A DNA stretch of 64,000 nucleotides from Euzebya pacifica (GTDB taxonomy: Bacteria > Actinomycetota > Nitriliruptoria > Euzebyales > Euzebyaceae), in contig NZ_CP031165.1 in assembly GCF_003344865.1 (NCBI RefSeq), positions 3,353,910 to 3,417,909 of the forward strand, written 5' to 3'. Below the pieces are notes generated by a model. That model was not told the DNA's origin and searched no databases. It saw only the letters and a list, made by a program, of their open reading frames with translations. Below, in pieces: positions 32,395 through 40,873 of the stretch. The translations under genes and the position numbers were made by a program. Within the stretch, counting starts at the first letter, position 1; the number at the start of each line of letters is the position of its first letter.

Positions 32395-33885
32395 TCAGTC
32401 CCGGTGGGGGGCACGCAGGAGGTGGACCAGGTCGATCTGGCTGCTCGTGGACGAGCTGCCGCGGCGGCCGCTGGTGCTGCCGATGTCGTCGCCGACGACC
32501 CGCAGGCGCGGGTGGTCATCGGCTGATGCGGCGTCATCGCCCGGCCCGTCATCGACGACGTCGAGGGCCAGGAGGGGCTCCGCAGGTGGCGGACCGGACG
32601 AGCTCGGGGCCTCGTCCTCCTCCGACCCCGTGACGTCCTGCTGGGACCCGTCATCCGGCTCGGCGTCGTCTGGCTGGGCGTCGTCTGGCTCGGCGTCGTC
32701 TGGCTCGGTGTCCTCCGGCTGGGACTCCTGCCGCTCGGACTCGGCCCGGTCGGACTCGACCTGCTCGGACTCGGCCTGTTCGGACTCGACCTGCTCGGAC
32801 TCGACGTGCTCGAGCTCGGAACCCTCCGCCGATCCGGTGTCGTCGGTGCGGCTCGACCGCAACCGGTCGATGGTCGTCAGCATCTCCTCCGGCACCGCCG
32901 GCAGGGCCCCCAGCCGCTCGATCTCCGCCATCTGGCTCGACATCGCGTCGGTGATGACCCGGGCGTAGGCGGTGCGCTGCTCGGCGAGCTTCTCCGCCGT
33001 GCGCATCGCGTCGTCGAGGACCGCCGCAGCCTCGGACCGGGCCTCGCCGACCTGGCGGGAGGCATCGGCCAGCAGCTCCGATGCACGGGCCTCGGCCCGG
33101 GCGGTCATCGCGGCGGCGGAGGACTCGGCATCCGACACGGTCGCCCGGGCACGCGCGTCGGCCTCGGCGATCAGTCGTTCGGCCTCGGTCCCGGCGTCGG
33201 AGCGGGTGCGCTCGGCTTCGGCACGCGCGTCGGCAACAGCCTGCTCGGCCACGCCCCGTGCTTCCTCGGTGGTCTGGTTGGCCTCGGCCCGTGCGGTCTC
33301 GACGAGGCGTTGTGCCTCGGCCTCGGCCTCGCTGCGGACGCGGTCGGCCTCCCGGTTGGCTTCGGCCCGTTCGGCAGCCGCGGCCGCCCGGGCGTCGTGC
33401 AGCAGCCGTTCGGCCTCCTCACGGGTGCGCGTGCGCAGTCCCTCGGCCTCGCTCCTGGCACCGGCGAGGGTCGCAGACGCCTCTTCCTTCGCGGCGGACA
33501 CGGTGCGCTCGGCCAGGGCCTGGGCTTCGTGCACGGTCGCGTCGGCCGTGCGCTGCGCGGTGATGAGCGTCCGCTTCAGCATCTTCTCGGCCTCGAGCGC
33601 ATCGCTTGCTGCCGACTCGACCTGCGCCACGCGGGCGTTCGCAGCGGACTCGGCCTGCTGCACCCGGTCCGCGGCGGCGGCCACCCGTTCGTCGGCCTGT
33701 GCGCGCGCGTCCGCGGCGTGGCGCTCGGCGTCGTTCAGGCGCGCCAGCAGCCCCTCGCGTTCGCGGCGCAGCTCCTCGAGGGTGTCGGCCACCCGATCAA
33801 GGAAGGTGTCGACGTCCTCGCGGTCGTAGCCGCGGAACTCGGTGGCGAATACCTGACGTTCGATGTCGTCGGGTGACAAGCTCAT
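32395..33885 (-). CDS. divIVA: DivIVA-domain polar/septal scaffold protein, long form
   Basis: A 496-residue protein starting with a DivIVA membrane-binding domain (MSLSPDDIERQVFATEFRGY, then DREDVDTFLDRV). A coiled coil of about 270 residues with very regular Ala/Glu/Arg heptads follows. The C-terminal third is acidic and low-complexity, with repeats of the VESEQ and EPDDA types at about residues 360-420. DivIVA proteins sense membrane curvature and organise polar growth or septation. The position after yggT and sepF is the normal actinobacterial or firmicute order. Start ATG 33885 follows GGAGCTGCC. It is much longer than typical DivIVA and could alternatively be called a DivIVA-domain coiled-coil protein. 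Confidence 0.88.
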   Translation of the reverse strand: MSLSPDDIERQVFATEFRGYDREDVDTFLDRVADTLEELRREREGLLARLNDAERHAADARAQADERVAAAADRVQQAESAANARVAQVESAASDALEAEKMLKRTLITAQRTADATVHEAQALAERTVSAAKEEASATLAGARSEAEGLRTRTREEAERLLHDARAAAAAERAEANREADRVRSEAEAEAQRLVETARAEANQTTEEARGVAEQAVADARAEAERTRSDAGTEAERLIAEADARARATVSDAESSAAAMTARAEARASELLADASRQVGEARSEAAAVLDDAMRTAEKLAEQRTAYARVITDAMSSQMAEIERLGALPAVPEEMLTTIDRLRSSRTDDTGSAEGSELEHVESEQVESEQAESEQVESDRAESERQESQPEDTEPDDAEPDDAQPDDAEPDDGSQQDVTGSEEDEAPSSSGPPPAEPLLALDVVDDGPGDDAASADDHPRLRVVGDDIGSTSGRRGSSSTSSQIDLVHLLRAPHRD

Positions 33886-33931
33886 GGCAGCTCCGTTGGC
33901 GTCCTCGCGATCACTCGCGCCCCAGGGCCGG

Positions 33932-34180
33932 TCAGCAGAGGATGGCCTGGAGGATGTTCACCCCAAAGAAAAGCACGAGGATGCTCAGATCCAGCGCAAC
34001 CGCTCCCATTCGCATGGGCGGGATCGCGTTGCGGAGGGGGGCGACAGCCCAGTCCGTGGCCCTGACGGCCACGTCGTTGACGACCAGCAGCGGGTCCGGT
34101 GGACGGGGAATCCACGAGAAGATCACCCGGACGATGAGCAGGACCCAGAACGCGGTGAGCGCCCAGCAGATGATCAGCAT
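33932..34180 (-). CDS. YggT-family membrane protein
   Basis: An 82-residue protein with two hydrophobic segments (about residues 3-24 and 60-80). Between them is the family motif region IFSWIPRPPDP, and later PLRNAIPPMRMGAVALDLS. YggT proteins are found beside sepF and divIVA in many Gram-positive bacteria and are linked with division site or osmotic functions. It lies 19 bases downstream of sepF and 46 upstream of divIVA on the same strand, clearly in the same operon. Confidence 0.9.
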   Translation of the reverse strand: MLIICWALTAFWVLLIVRVIFSWIPRPPDPLLVVNDVAVRATDWAVAPLRNAIPPMRMGAVALDLSILVLFFGVNILQAILC

Positions 34181-34199
34181 GGCCCCACCGTAGGTGGCG

Positions 34200-34814
34200 T
34201 CACGACGTCAGGCCACGATCCTGCAACCGTGACAGCTCGCCAGCGGAGATCTCCACGTCGGCCGGGGTCAGCAGGAAGATGCGGTCGCCCTTGCGCTCGA
34301 TGCGCCCGTCGAGGCCGTAGATGAGGCCCGAGGCGAAGTCGAGGAGCCGCTTGGCGACGGTCTCGCTGGCGCCCTGCAGGTTCATCAGCACCGGCACCCG
34401 GTCGCGGAAGTTCTCCCCGACCTCCTCCACGTCGTTGAACGTGGTGGGGCTGGTGATGTGGACGTGGTCGGCGACACGAGGGCCACTCGGCGCCGGCGGG
34501 TCCTCGGCCCGGGGGCCGCCCAGGACGTTGACCGTGCCGGTCGGTGCGACCGGGGCGGGCGAGGATGCCGGCCCCGTGCCCGACGCACCCATCCCGGACG
34601 CACCCATGCCGGCGGGGGCCATGTCGTCGTCCATCGACCCGGCGGTCGGGATCCGTCGCACGTTGGACGGCTCGGACCGCGGCGCTGCCGGCGGTTCGGC
34701 GCTCAGGGGCGGCGCACCCATCGGCTCGGCCGTGGGCATGTCGTTGTAGTCGTCGTCGTACTCCTCGACCAGGCCGAGGAAGTGCATCGCGCGCTTCCAT
34801 CCGTTGGACGCCAT
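34200..34814 (-). CDS. sepF: Cell division protein SepF
   Basis: A 204-residue protein. An N-terminal amphipathic helix (MASNGWKRAMHFLGLVEEYD) serves for membrane binding. A long disordered linker with Met-Gly-Ala repeats (about residues 30-110) precedes the SepF core (about 112-198: VHITSPTTFNDVEEVGENFR, VLMNLQ, LLDFASGLIYGLDG, FLLTPADVEI). SepF binds the FtsZ tail and tethers it to the membrane, taking FtsA's place in organisms without FtsA. No ftsA is seen here, which fits. Start ATG 34814 follows GGGAGC. Confidence 0.95.
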   Translation of the reverse strand: MASNGWKRAMHFLGLVEEYDDDYNDMPTAEPMGAPPLSAEPPAAPRSEPSNVRRIPTAGSMDDDMAPAGMGASGMGASGTGPASSPAPVAPTGTVNVLGGPRAEDPPAPSGPRVADHVHITSPTTFNDVEEVGENFRDRVPVLMNLQGASETVAKRLLDFASGLIYGLDGRIERKGDRIFLLTPADVEISAGELSRLQDRGLTS

Positions 34815-34901
34815 CTGTTGCTCCCTTCCATGCCCCCCAGGGGGCGGTCGTGGCCGGTGTGGCCACGGTAGTTCGGTTGTACTGGTGGACCGGCGAGGTG
34901 C

Positions 34902-34917
34902 CCCGCCCGTCCGGGCG
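34902..34917. terminator. 7-bp GC palindrome after the YggS-type gene
   Basis: Bases 34902-34908 pair with 34911-34917 right at the stop of 34919..35608. It could attenuate transcription into sepF. The stem is short, so this is tentative. Confidence 0.4.
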
Positions 34918-34918
34918 G

Positions 34919-35608
34919 TCAGCCGTCGCGCGGACCGAAGATCGCGGTGCCGAGGCGGACGAGGGTTGCCCCCTCCTCCACCGCCAGCTCGTAGTCCCCG
35001 CTCATGCCCATGGACAGGTGCACGATCTCGGGGAAGGACTCGCGCAGCTCGTCGCGCAGGGTGCGCAGCCGCACGAAGGCGGGACGGGGGTCCGCCCCGA
35101 GGGCGGGAATCGTCATGACCCCCTGCACGGAGATACCGGGGATCTCGCGGATGCGCGCGATCGCCGTGGGTGCCTCGTCGATGGAGAAGCCCGCCTTGTC
35201 GGGGTCCTCACCGGCGTTGACCTGGACCAGGACGCGCTGGACCCGCTGGTGGTCGCGGGCCTCGGTGGCGATGGCCTCGGCCAGCCGCATGGAGTCCACG
35301 GAGTGGATCAGCGTCGCGGTACCGGCGACCAGGCTCACCTTGTTGCGCTGGAGTCGGCCGACGAAGTGCCAGCGAACCCCGAGCGCCGGGTCGGCGTCGT
35401 GGCGCGCTGCGAGTGCCTTCGCCCGGCTCTCGCCGAAGTCGACCTGCCCGGCGTCGCGCGCGGCGCGAACCGCGTCGTCGTCGAACGTCTTGGAGACCGC
35501 GACGAGGGTGATCCCGCTGGTGGAGCGGCCGGCGCGTTCCGCGGCCTCGGCGATCGTGCGCCTCACGTGTTCGAGGCGCGCGGCGATGGTCGTCGACATC
35601 TCGCTCAT
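34919..35608 (-). CDS. YggS/PROSC-family PLP-binding protein
   Basis: A 229-residue single-domain TIM-barrel protein that binds pyridoxal phosphate and manages PLP and amino/keto acid balance. No catalytic activity is established for the family. Landmarks are LVAVSKTFDD with the PLP-binding Lys, FGESRAKAL, WHFVGRLQRNK, VNAGEDPDKAGF, MTIPALG and SMGMSGDYELA. It sits between pgeF and sepF, the conserved place for this gene in the division cluster. ATG at 35608 overlaps the pgeF stop (ATGA) and has GGAGGAC upstream. Confidence 0.93.
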   Translation of the reverse strand: MSEMSTTIAARLEHVRRTIAEAAERAGRSTSGITLVAVSKTFDDDAVRAARDAGQVDFGESRAKALAARHDADPALGVRWHFVGRLQRNKVSLVAGTATLIHSVDSMRLAEAIATEARDHQRVQRVLVQVNAGEDPDKAGFSIDEAPTAIARIREIPGISVQGVMTIPALGADPRPAFVRLRTLRDELRESFPEIVHLSMGMSGDYELAVEEGATLVRLGTAIFGPRDG

Positions 35609-36408
35609 GCGTCCTCCCGCACGATCACGCCGATCTGTCGTCCGGCGGGAAAGGTCGTTGCGTCCATGGTCGTGGCCCGGTGGCTGAACCACGTGTCGGC
35701 CTCGCACCTGGTGCAGCCGCCGGCGCGGTTGATCCGGGTGACGCCCCGGGCCAGCAGCTGATCGCCCACCGCACCGGGGAGGTCAAGGGACGGAGTACCC
35801 CAGGACGTCCGTGCGCGCGCGTTCGGCAGGCCCGTGGCCTCCACCACGTCGGCGGCCATGTCGGCCGGTACCTCGTAGCAGCAGGGGCCGATGGCCGGTC
35901 CGATCACGGCAGCGACCTGGTCCGCGGACGCGTGTCCGTCGGCGAGAAGCACCTCGATGGCCTCCCCCACGACGTCCAGCGCCACCCCTCCCCTGCCTGC
36001 ATGGACCGCACCGATGGCGTCGCCGGCCGACAGGAGGACGGGAACGCAGTCCGCAACGAACACGCCGAGCGCCGTTGCCGGACTGGTGGTCACCAGCCCG
36101 TCGGCCTCCGGCCGGCGGTCGGGAGCGGAGCCCGCTCCGGCGTCCTCGCCGACCGTTGCAACCGTGCGGCCGTGGACCTGTCGCATCAGGGCGACCGGCA
36201 CGTCGGGGTGGCCGATCTCGGCCACGAGCGCGCGCCGAGCCGCCACCGGGTCTCCCTGGCCGACGGTGTCGGAGGTGGTGCCGTGCGCACGGGTGGAGAA
36301 CCCGTAGCGCACGTCCGACCGCCCGGGCATCAGCCCGGTTCGGGGGACGGTGGGCGGCGCCGCGGCGCTCGCCGGGACCGCGCCCGTCGCGGTTCGAGGG
36401 GCGTTCAC
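35605..36408 (-). CDS. pgeF: Peptidoglycan editing factor PgeF (laccase-domain)
   Basis: A protein of about 267 residues of the DUF152 / multicopper polyphenol oxidase-like family. The zinc/copper site residues are seen in RQVHGR (His), VADCVPVL (Cys) and GAVHAGRGG (His). A C-terminal CCYEVP and CTRCE region is typical. PgeF removes wrongly incorporated serine-containing precursors in cell wall synthesis, and some members act on adenosine. It lies between ftsZ and the YggS-type gene, as is conserved. GTG at 36408 is used; ATG at 36330 (MPGRSDVRYGF) is nearly as likely and would trim a disordered extension. Confidence 0.9.
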   Translation of the reverse strand: MNAPRTATGAVPASAAAPPTVPRTGLMPGRSDVRYGFSTRAHGTTSDTVGQGDPVAARRALVAEIGHPDVPVALMRQVHGRTVATVGEDAGAGSAPDRRPEADGLVTTSPATALGVFVADCVPVLLSAGDAIGAVHAGRGGVALDVVGEAIEVLLADGHASADQVAAVIGPAIGPCCYEVPADMAADVVEATGLPNARARTSWGTPSLDLPGAVGDQLLARGVTRINRAGGCTRCEADTWFSHRATTMDATTFPAGRQIGVIVREDA

Positions 36409-36421
36409 GTCGTCAGTCGGG

Positions 36422-37624
36422 TCAGCGGCGCAGGAACGAGGGGATGTCGAGGTCGTCGTCACCGTCGTCGTCGGCCGGACGGTCCGACGCCGCCGGCGAG
36501 CGGAAGACGTCTTCGTCGTCATCGTCGTCGTCGAGGATCGACGGCAGCGGCGGCGGGCTGTCCACCCGCACGGTGCGGCCGAAGTCGGGACGGGACGGCT
36601 CGCGCGTCGGACGCAGGGGCGTGACGTTGGCCGCCTGTGCCGACATCTGGGTCGGCGCCTTCTCCTGGGCCGAGGTCGGCGAGTCGTTGAACCCCGCAGC
36701 GATGACGGTGACCTTGACCTCGTCGCCGAGGGAGTCGTCGATGACGGTACCGAAGATGATGTTGCCCTCGGGGTCGGCGTGGTCCTGGACCGCCGCAGCG
36801 GCCTCGTTGACCTCGTGCAGGCCCAGGTCGGAGCCACCGGCGATGGTCAGCAGCACGCCGCGCGCACCGTCCATGGAGGCCTCGAGCAGGGGCGAGGAGA
36901 TCGCCATCTCGGCGGCCTGCCGTGCACGACCCTCGCCGCGCGCCTTGCCGACGCCCATCGTGGCCGAGCCGGCGTCACGCATGACGGTGGACACGTCGGC
37001 GAAGTCGGTGTTGATCAGACCCGGGGTCGTGATCAGGTCGGTGATGCCCTGCACACCGTGCAGCAGCACGTCGTCGGCCAGGCGGAACGCCTCCAGCATC
37101 GAGGTCTCGGTGTCGGAGATCTCCAGCAGCCGGTCGTTGGGGATGACGATGAGGGTGTCGACCGCGGCGGCCAGACGGTCCACACCGTGCTCGGCCTGCA
37201 TGGCGCGGCGACGGCCCTCGAAGGAGAACGGCCGGGTGACCACACCGATGGTGAGGGCGCCGAGCGACTTGGCGATGTCGGCAACGATCGGTGCGCCACC
37301 GGTTCCGGTGCCACCACCTTCGCCTGCCGTGACGAAGACCATGTCGGCCCCCTTGAGGACCTCCTCGATCTCGTCGCGGTGCTCCTCGGCGGCCTTCTCG
37401 CCCACCTCGGGGTCCGAACCGGCGCCGAGTCCACGCGTCAGCTCACGGCCGACGTCGAGCTTGACGTCGGCGTCGGACATCAGCAGGGCCTGGGCGTCGG
37501 TGTTCACCGCGATGAACTCCACGCCCTTCAGGCCCGCTTCGATCATGCGGTTGACGGCGTTTACTCCGCCGCCTCCGATCCCGACCACCTTGATGACGGC
37601 CAGGTAGTTCTGTGGTGCGGCCAC
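36422..37624 (-). CDS. ftsZ: Cell division protein FtsZ
   Basis: A 400-residue tubulin-like GTPase that forms the division ring. The nucleotide-binding strand ([15 protein letters not shown]) is near residue 14 and the tubulin signature GGGTGTG at about 103-109. The T7 synergy loop is NTDFADV, and a C-terminal linker ends with the conserved tail [10 protein letters not shown] that binds SepF. Start ATG 37624 follows AAGGAG. It is preceded by a 366-base region containing an AT-rich inverted repeat, so ftsZ may have its own promoter separate from the upstream mur genes. Confidence 0.98.
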   Translation of the reverse strand: MAAPQNYLAVIKVVGIGGGGVNAVNRMIEAGLKGVEFIAVNTDAQALLMSDADVKLDVGRELTRGLGAGSDPEVGEKAAEEHRDEIEEVLKGADMVFVTAGEGGGTGTGGAPIVADIAKSLGALTIGVVTRPFSFEGRRRAMQAEHGVDRLAAAVDTLIVIPNDRLLEISDTETSMLEAFRLADDVLLHGVQGITDLITTPGLINTDFADVSTVMRDAGSATMGVGKARGEGRARQAAEMAISSPLLEASMDGARGVLLTIAGGSDLGLHEVNEAAAAVQDHADPEGNIIFGTVIDDSLGDEVKVTVIAAGFNDSPTSAQEKAPTQMSAQAANVTPLRPTREPSRPDFGRTVRVDSPPPLPSILDDDDDDEDVFRSPAASDRPADDDGDDDLDIPSFLRR

Positions 37625-37990
37625 GAACGTGTCTCCTTGTCATTTCCCTGCGCTCTGCCGGCGCAGCTGTTCACTTCAACATGGGGGAAGACCCCTCGCG
37701 GGCCACTCCCCGATGGGGGGCGATCCGTGGTGGGCATGGTGGGTGTGACCGTGTCGATCGAACCCTAACCCTCAAGTAGAGGGTTATACTTATGTAAACC
37801 TCTTGACTGGTCAGACCTTACGCACTGCCTCCGCATGCGTCAACCTGACCACCCTGCCGGTGCCCCGGGGGAGTCCTCGTGAAACGGTGACAGCGGGTGG
37901 ACGGTGGGACTGGCGCGGCAGACAATCGCCGGTGTCCGTGCCGTGCACGAAGGTCGCACGGCTGTCCGCCAGTCGAGGGGAACCACCACC
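37625..37990. promoter_or_regulatory. Divergent regulatory region between ftsZ and a lipoprotein gene
   Basis: No gene is seen in these 366 bases. Bases about 37760-37815 are markedly AT-rich for this genome and include TTATACTTATGTAAACC, so they probably hold promoters for ftsZ (leftward) and for the lipoprotein gene at 37991 (rightward). I cannot assign exact -10 and -35 boxes. Confidence 0.5.
37766..37786. promoter_or_regulatory. Perfect 8-bp inverted repeat, candidate operator upstream of ftsZ
   Basis: TAACCCTC at 37766-37773 and GAGGGTTA at 37779-37786 are perfect inverted copies separated by AAGTA. It lies in the AT-rich divergent promoter region. A dimeric regulator binding site is the simplest reading. 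A transcript hairpin is also possible. Confidence 0.45.
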
Positions 37991-38518
37991 ATGAAGGTTC
38001 GTGTGCAGTCAGCCAGATCCGGGTCCGGGCGGTCGCGTGCGTCGATGGGCCGTGCCGCCCTCCTGCTGGCGGTGATGTTGCTGGCCGCTGCCTGCAGCGC
38101 CCAGGACGTCGCGGAGAACATCGCCAACCAGGCGCTGGAGGAGGAAGGGATCTCCATCGACCTCGACGGCGACCAGATCACCGTGGACGGCCCCGACGGG
38201 CAGGTCAGCGTCGGCCAGGGCCTGCCTGCGGACTTCCCCGCGGACTTCCCCCTCCCCCAGGGTGCCGAGGCGCAGGGCGGTGCGGGAGGGGCGGGTCGTG
38301 ACGTCGTTGCGATCTTCCAGGCCGACGGGTCCGTCGAGGACGTCTCGGCGTTCTTCTCCGCCGAGCTGCCGGCCGCCGGCTACGAGATCACCCAGTCGAC
38401 CGGCGACGGCTCGACCGGACAGGTCTACAGCGTCTCCGGCAACGGCTGGACGGGCGAGGTCGCCATCGGCCAGAGCGTCGGCACCAGCTTCACCGTCAGC
38501 CTCGACCGCCAGGAGTAA
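37991..38518 (+). CDS. Lipoprotein encoded opposite the division genes
   Basis: A 175-residue precursor with a basic N-terminus, hydrophobic core and lipobox LAAAC (lipidated Cys at residue 35). A region of short beta strands rich in Asp/Gly (about 55-80) follows, then a C-terminal domain starting VVAIFQADGSVEDV that resembles the small alpha/beta fold seen in several actinobacterial lipoproteins. ATG 37991 follows AGGGGAA. It is the only rightward gene inside the division cluster, inserted between ftsQ and ftsZ. The function is unknown. Confidence 0.75.
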   Translation: MKVRVQSARSGSGRSRASMGRAALLLAVMLLAAACSAQDVAENIANQALEEEGISIDLDGDQITVDGPDGQVSVGQGLPADFPADFPLPQGAEAQGGAGGAGRDVVAIFQADGSVEDVSAFFSAELPAAGYEITQSTGDGSTGQVYSVSGNGWTGEVAIGQSVGTSFTVSLDRQE

Positions 38519-38547
38519 CCGGACCGCGACGGCCGGGATTGGTCGTC

Positions 38548-38601
38548 GGCGACGATTGTGGGCGTCGGTGCACGGGTGCACCCCTCACCACAATCGTCGC
38601 C
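38548..38601. terminator. Nested palindrome, bidirectional terminator
   Basis: An outer perfect 14-bp stem (38548-38561 with 38588-38601) encloses an inner 7-bp stem (38567-38573 with 38576-38582). It lies between the convergent ends of the lipoprotein gene and ftsQ, so it can stop transcription from both sides. Confidence 0.7.
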
Positions 38602-38657
38602 AGATGCCAATCTGCTGGCGTTGCGGTCCAGTGCCGGGTTGGTGTGAGTGAACAGCC

Positions 38658-39887
38658 TCAGGCGAGCACGATGGGCCGGTCGGGGATGCGGACGTCGAGG
38701 GCGCGGGGGGTCATGCCGTTGCCGACGGTCTCCTCGACCAGCGAGGCGATCGTGGCGGCCTTGACGTCGACCTCGACGGGACGGCCGAGGTGGGCGACGA
38801 GCTCCACTGGGCCGGATTCGGTCGGGACACGCAGCAGCGCGTCGACCTCGTCGTCGCCAGCCGTGCTGTAGGAGACCAGCCACCGCTCCATGCCCGGGGG
38901 CATGCGTGCGGCGATCTCGGCCGCAGCCAGCACCGAGGGCGCCGTGACGACCGCACCGACGGGGGGCGCCGCGGTCAGGGCCATGGTCGTCACGCCCTCG
39001 GGAGCCTCGTCCACCACCTCGATGACCAACCCCTCGGCGTCCACGAGGTAGGTGTTCTCGCCGAACGTGCCGGCCAGCACCGGGGTGCGCGCGGACACAC
39101 GGATCTCCACGGTGGAGGGAAGTCGGCGGCGGACGGTGGCCCGCTCGACCCACGACAGCTCGGTGACCTGGGCCTCGACGGCCTGCAGGTCCACGTCGAG
39201 GACGTTCTGGCCGACCCGGACCGACGCCACGCCCAGCACCTCCGCAGACACCTCGCCGGGCACGCCGACGACGCGGACGTCCTCCACGGCCAGCAGCGGC
39301 GATCGCAGGGTCCCCCACCCGAGCAGCACCGTGGCCAGCAACGCCAGCAGGGACGCCGTCACGACGCGTTCGCGCCGACGTCGACGTTGCAGCCCCTCCA
39401 GGATGCGCTCGCGCATGCGCGGGTGGCCGGTGACGTGGATGGGACGCTCGGCCAGGCCGAGGACGACGAGCGGCTGGAACCGACGCCGCGGGTGACGAGG
39501 CTCCTGCGGTCGTCGGGCCCCTGTCCTGGCCCGTGGACGCGATCCTGCCGGCTGCCGCGACCGCTTCTGTGCACCATCACGATCACGCGAACGGGAACGG
39601 GAGCGGCGGCGACGCGGCGCAGACGACGTCGACCGGGGCACCGATGGACGGGTCACCGTCGACTGCCGGACCGGCACGGGATCGGTGGCCGCCGCGTTGC
39701 GCTGCGCGTCGCCGCGACCGACGGCGCTCAGGAGCAGCTCGGCGTCGACGACCGCCCGTCGCGAACCGTCCGGTGCCACCTGTGCAGCAGCACGGACGCG
39801 CACGTGGGACGGCGCGGCAGGGCGCCTGGCGGGCCGGGGGGCCGACGCGAGGCCGAGGTAGCGGAGGGCGGGACGCAGCGCGCTCAC
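38658..39887 (-). CDS. ftsQ: Cell division protein FtsQ/DivIB with long basic N-terminus
   Basis: A 409-residue single-span protein. Residues 1-170 are arginine-rich and low-complexity (an SRSRDRDG-type run near 95), which is unusual; normal FtsQ tails are shorter. The membrane segment is at about 176-192 (TASLLALLATVLLGW). The POTRA domain follows (SPLLAVEDVRVVG, SVRVGQNVLDVDL, WVERATVRRRLPSTVEIRV), then the FtsQ beta domain (TYLVDAEGLVI). It recruits FtsL and FtsW/FtsI. GTG at 39887 overlaps the murB stop (GTGA). Confidence 0.88.
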   Translation of the reverse strand: MSALRPALRYLGLASAPRPARRPAAPSHVRVRAAAQVAPDGSRRAVVDAELLLSAVGRGDAQRNAAATDPVPVRQSTVTRPSVPRSTSSAPRRRRSRSRSRDRDGAQKRSRQPAGSRPRARTGARRPQEPRHPRRRFQPLVVLGLAERPIHVTGHPRMRERILEGLQRRRRRERVVTASLLALLATVLLGWGTLRSPLLAVEDVRVVGVPGEVSAEVLGVASVRVGQNVLDVDLQAVEAQVTELSWVERATVRRRLPSTVEIRVSARTPVLAGTFGENTYLVDAEGLVIEVVDEAPEGVTTMALTAAPPVGAVVTAPSVLAAAEIAARMPPGMERWLVSYSTAGDDEVDALLRVPTESGPVELVAHLGRPVEVDVKAATIASLVEETVGNGMTPRALDVRIPDRPIVLA

Positions 39888-40873
39888 GCGGCCTCCCCTC
39901 CCCCGCTGCCCAGCGGATCCGCGAACCCCTCGATGACCACCTCGGGATGCAGCACCACACCGTGCACCCGGTCGACCTCGGCGCGCACGTGGCGGATGAC
40001 CTCGTACACGTCGCTGGCGGTGGCTCCCGGGCTGACGGTGATGAAGTTGGCGTGCTTCGGGCTGACGCGCGCGCCGCCGACGGCATGGTCCTTCAACCCG
40101 GCCGTGTCGATCAGGCGGCCGGCGGAGTCACCCGGCGGGTTGCGGAACACGCTGCCGCACGACGGCTGGTTGATCGGCTGGTGGTCGCGCCGCCACTGCT
40201 TCATCTCGGCCATGTCGGCGGCCAGCGTGTCCGCATCCTCCCGCTGCAGGCGCAGGCACGCGCGCGTCACGACGGCGTCTGACGGAAGGGCGGTGTGGCG
40301 ATAGGACATCTGCAGGTCAGCAGCGTGCCAGCGCTCCGTCGTCCCACGCGTGAGGCGGACCACGTCGGCCCACTCCAGCACGTCGGCCATCTGCCCGCCG
40401 TGGGCGCCGGCGTTCATGCGGACCGCACCGCCGACGGCACCGGGAATCGCCACGCCGAAGGCCATGCCACCGAGGCCGTGGCGTTCCAGCGTCGACGCCA
40501 GCACGGGCATGGGTTCGGCCGCCCCCGCGATGACCGTCCAGTGGGATCCGTCGGGATGCCGGGGGTCAGTGGCCTCGACGTCCACCCCGCGGAACCCGCG
40601 ACCGAGGGTGACCGCGACACCGTCCCAGCCGCGGTCGGCGATCAGCATGTTGGACCCGCGACCCACGACGAGCCAGCCGACTGCCATCTCGTTGCAGACC
40701 CGAGCCACGGCGAGCAGGTCGTCCTCGGACTCGGCCACGACCAGCGTGCGCGCGTTGCCGCCCACCTTCAGGGTGGTCCGCGGTGCCAGGGGTTCGTCCG
40801 CGGTGACCGCACCGCCGACACGGGCGACCAACGCCTCGTACAGCGGGTCGCCCGGTCCCCACTCCTTGCTCAT
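39884..40873 (-). CDS. murB: UDP-N-acetylenolpyruvoylglucosamine reductase
   Basis: A 329-residue FAD enzyme that reduces UDP-GlcNAc-enolpyruvate to UDP-MurNAc with NADPH. Visible motifs are TTLKVGGNA, VVGRGSNMLIAD for FAD binding, GIPGAVGGAVRMNAGAHG, and the catalytic serine motif SCGSVFRNPPGD. Its place between murC and ftsQ differs from Streptomyces and Mycobacterium, where murB lies elsewhere. ATG 40873 overlaps the murC stop (ATGA). Confidence 0.96.
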   Translation of the reverse strand: MSKEWGPGDPLYEALVARVGGAVTADEPLAPRTTLKVGGNARTLVVAESEDDLLAVARVCNEMAVGWLVVGRGSNMLIADRGWDGVAVTLGRGFRGVDVEATDPRHPDGSHWTVIAGAAEPMPVLASTLERHGLGGMAFGVAIPGAVGGAVRMNAGAHGGQMADVLEWADVVRLTRGTTERWHAADLQMSYRHTALPSDAVVTRACLRLQREDADTLAADMAEMKQWRRDHQPINQPSCGSVFRNPPGDSAGRLIDTAGLKDHAVGGARVSPKHANFITVSPGATASDVYEVIRHVRAEVDRVHGVVLHPEVVIEGFADPLGSGGGEAA

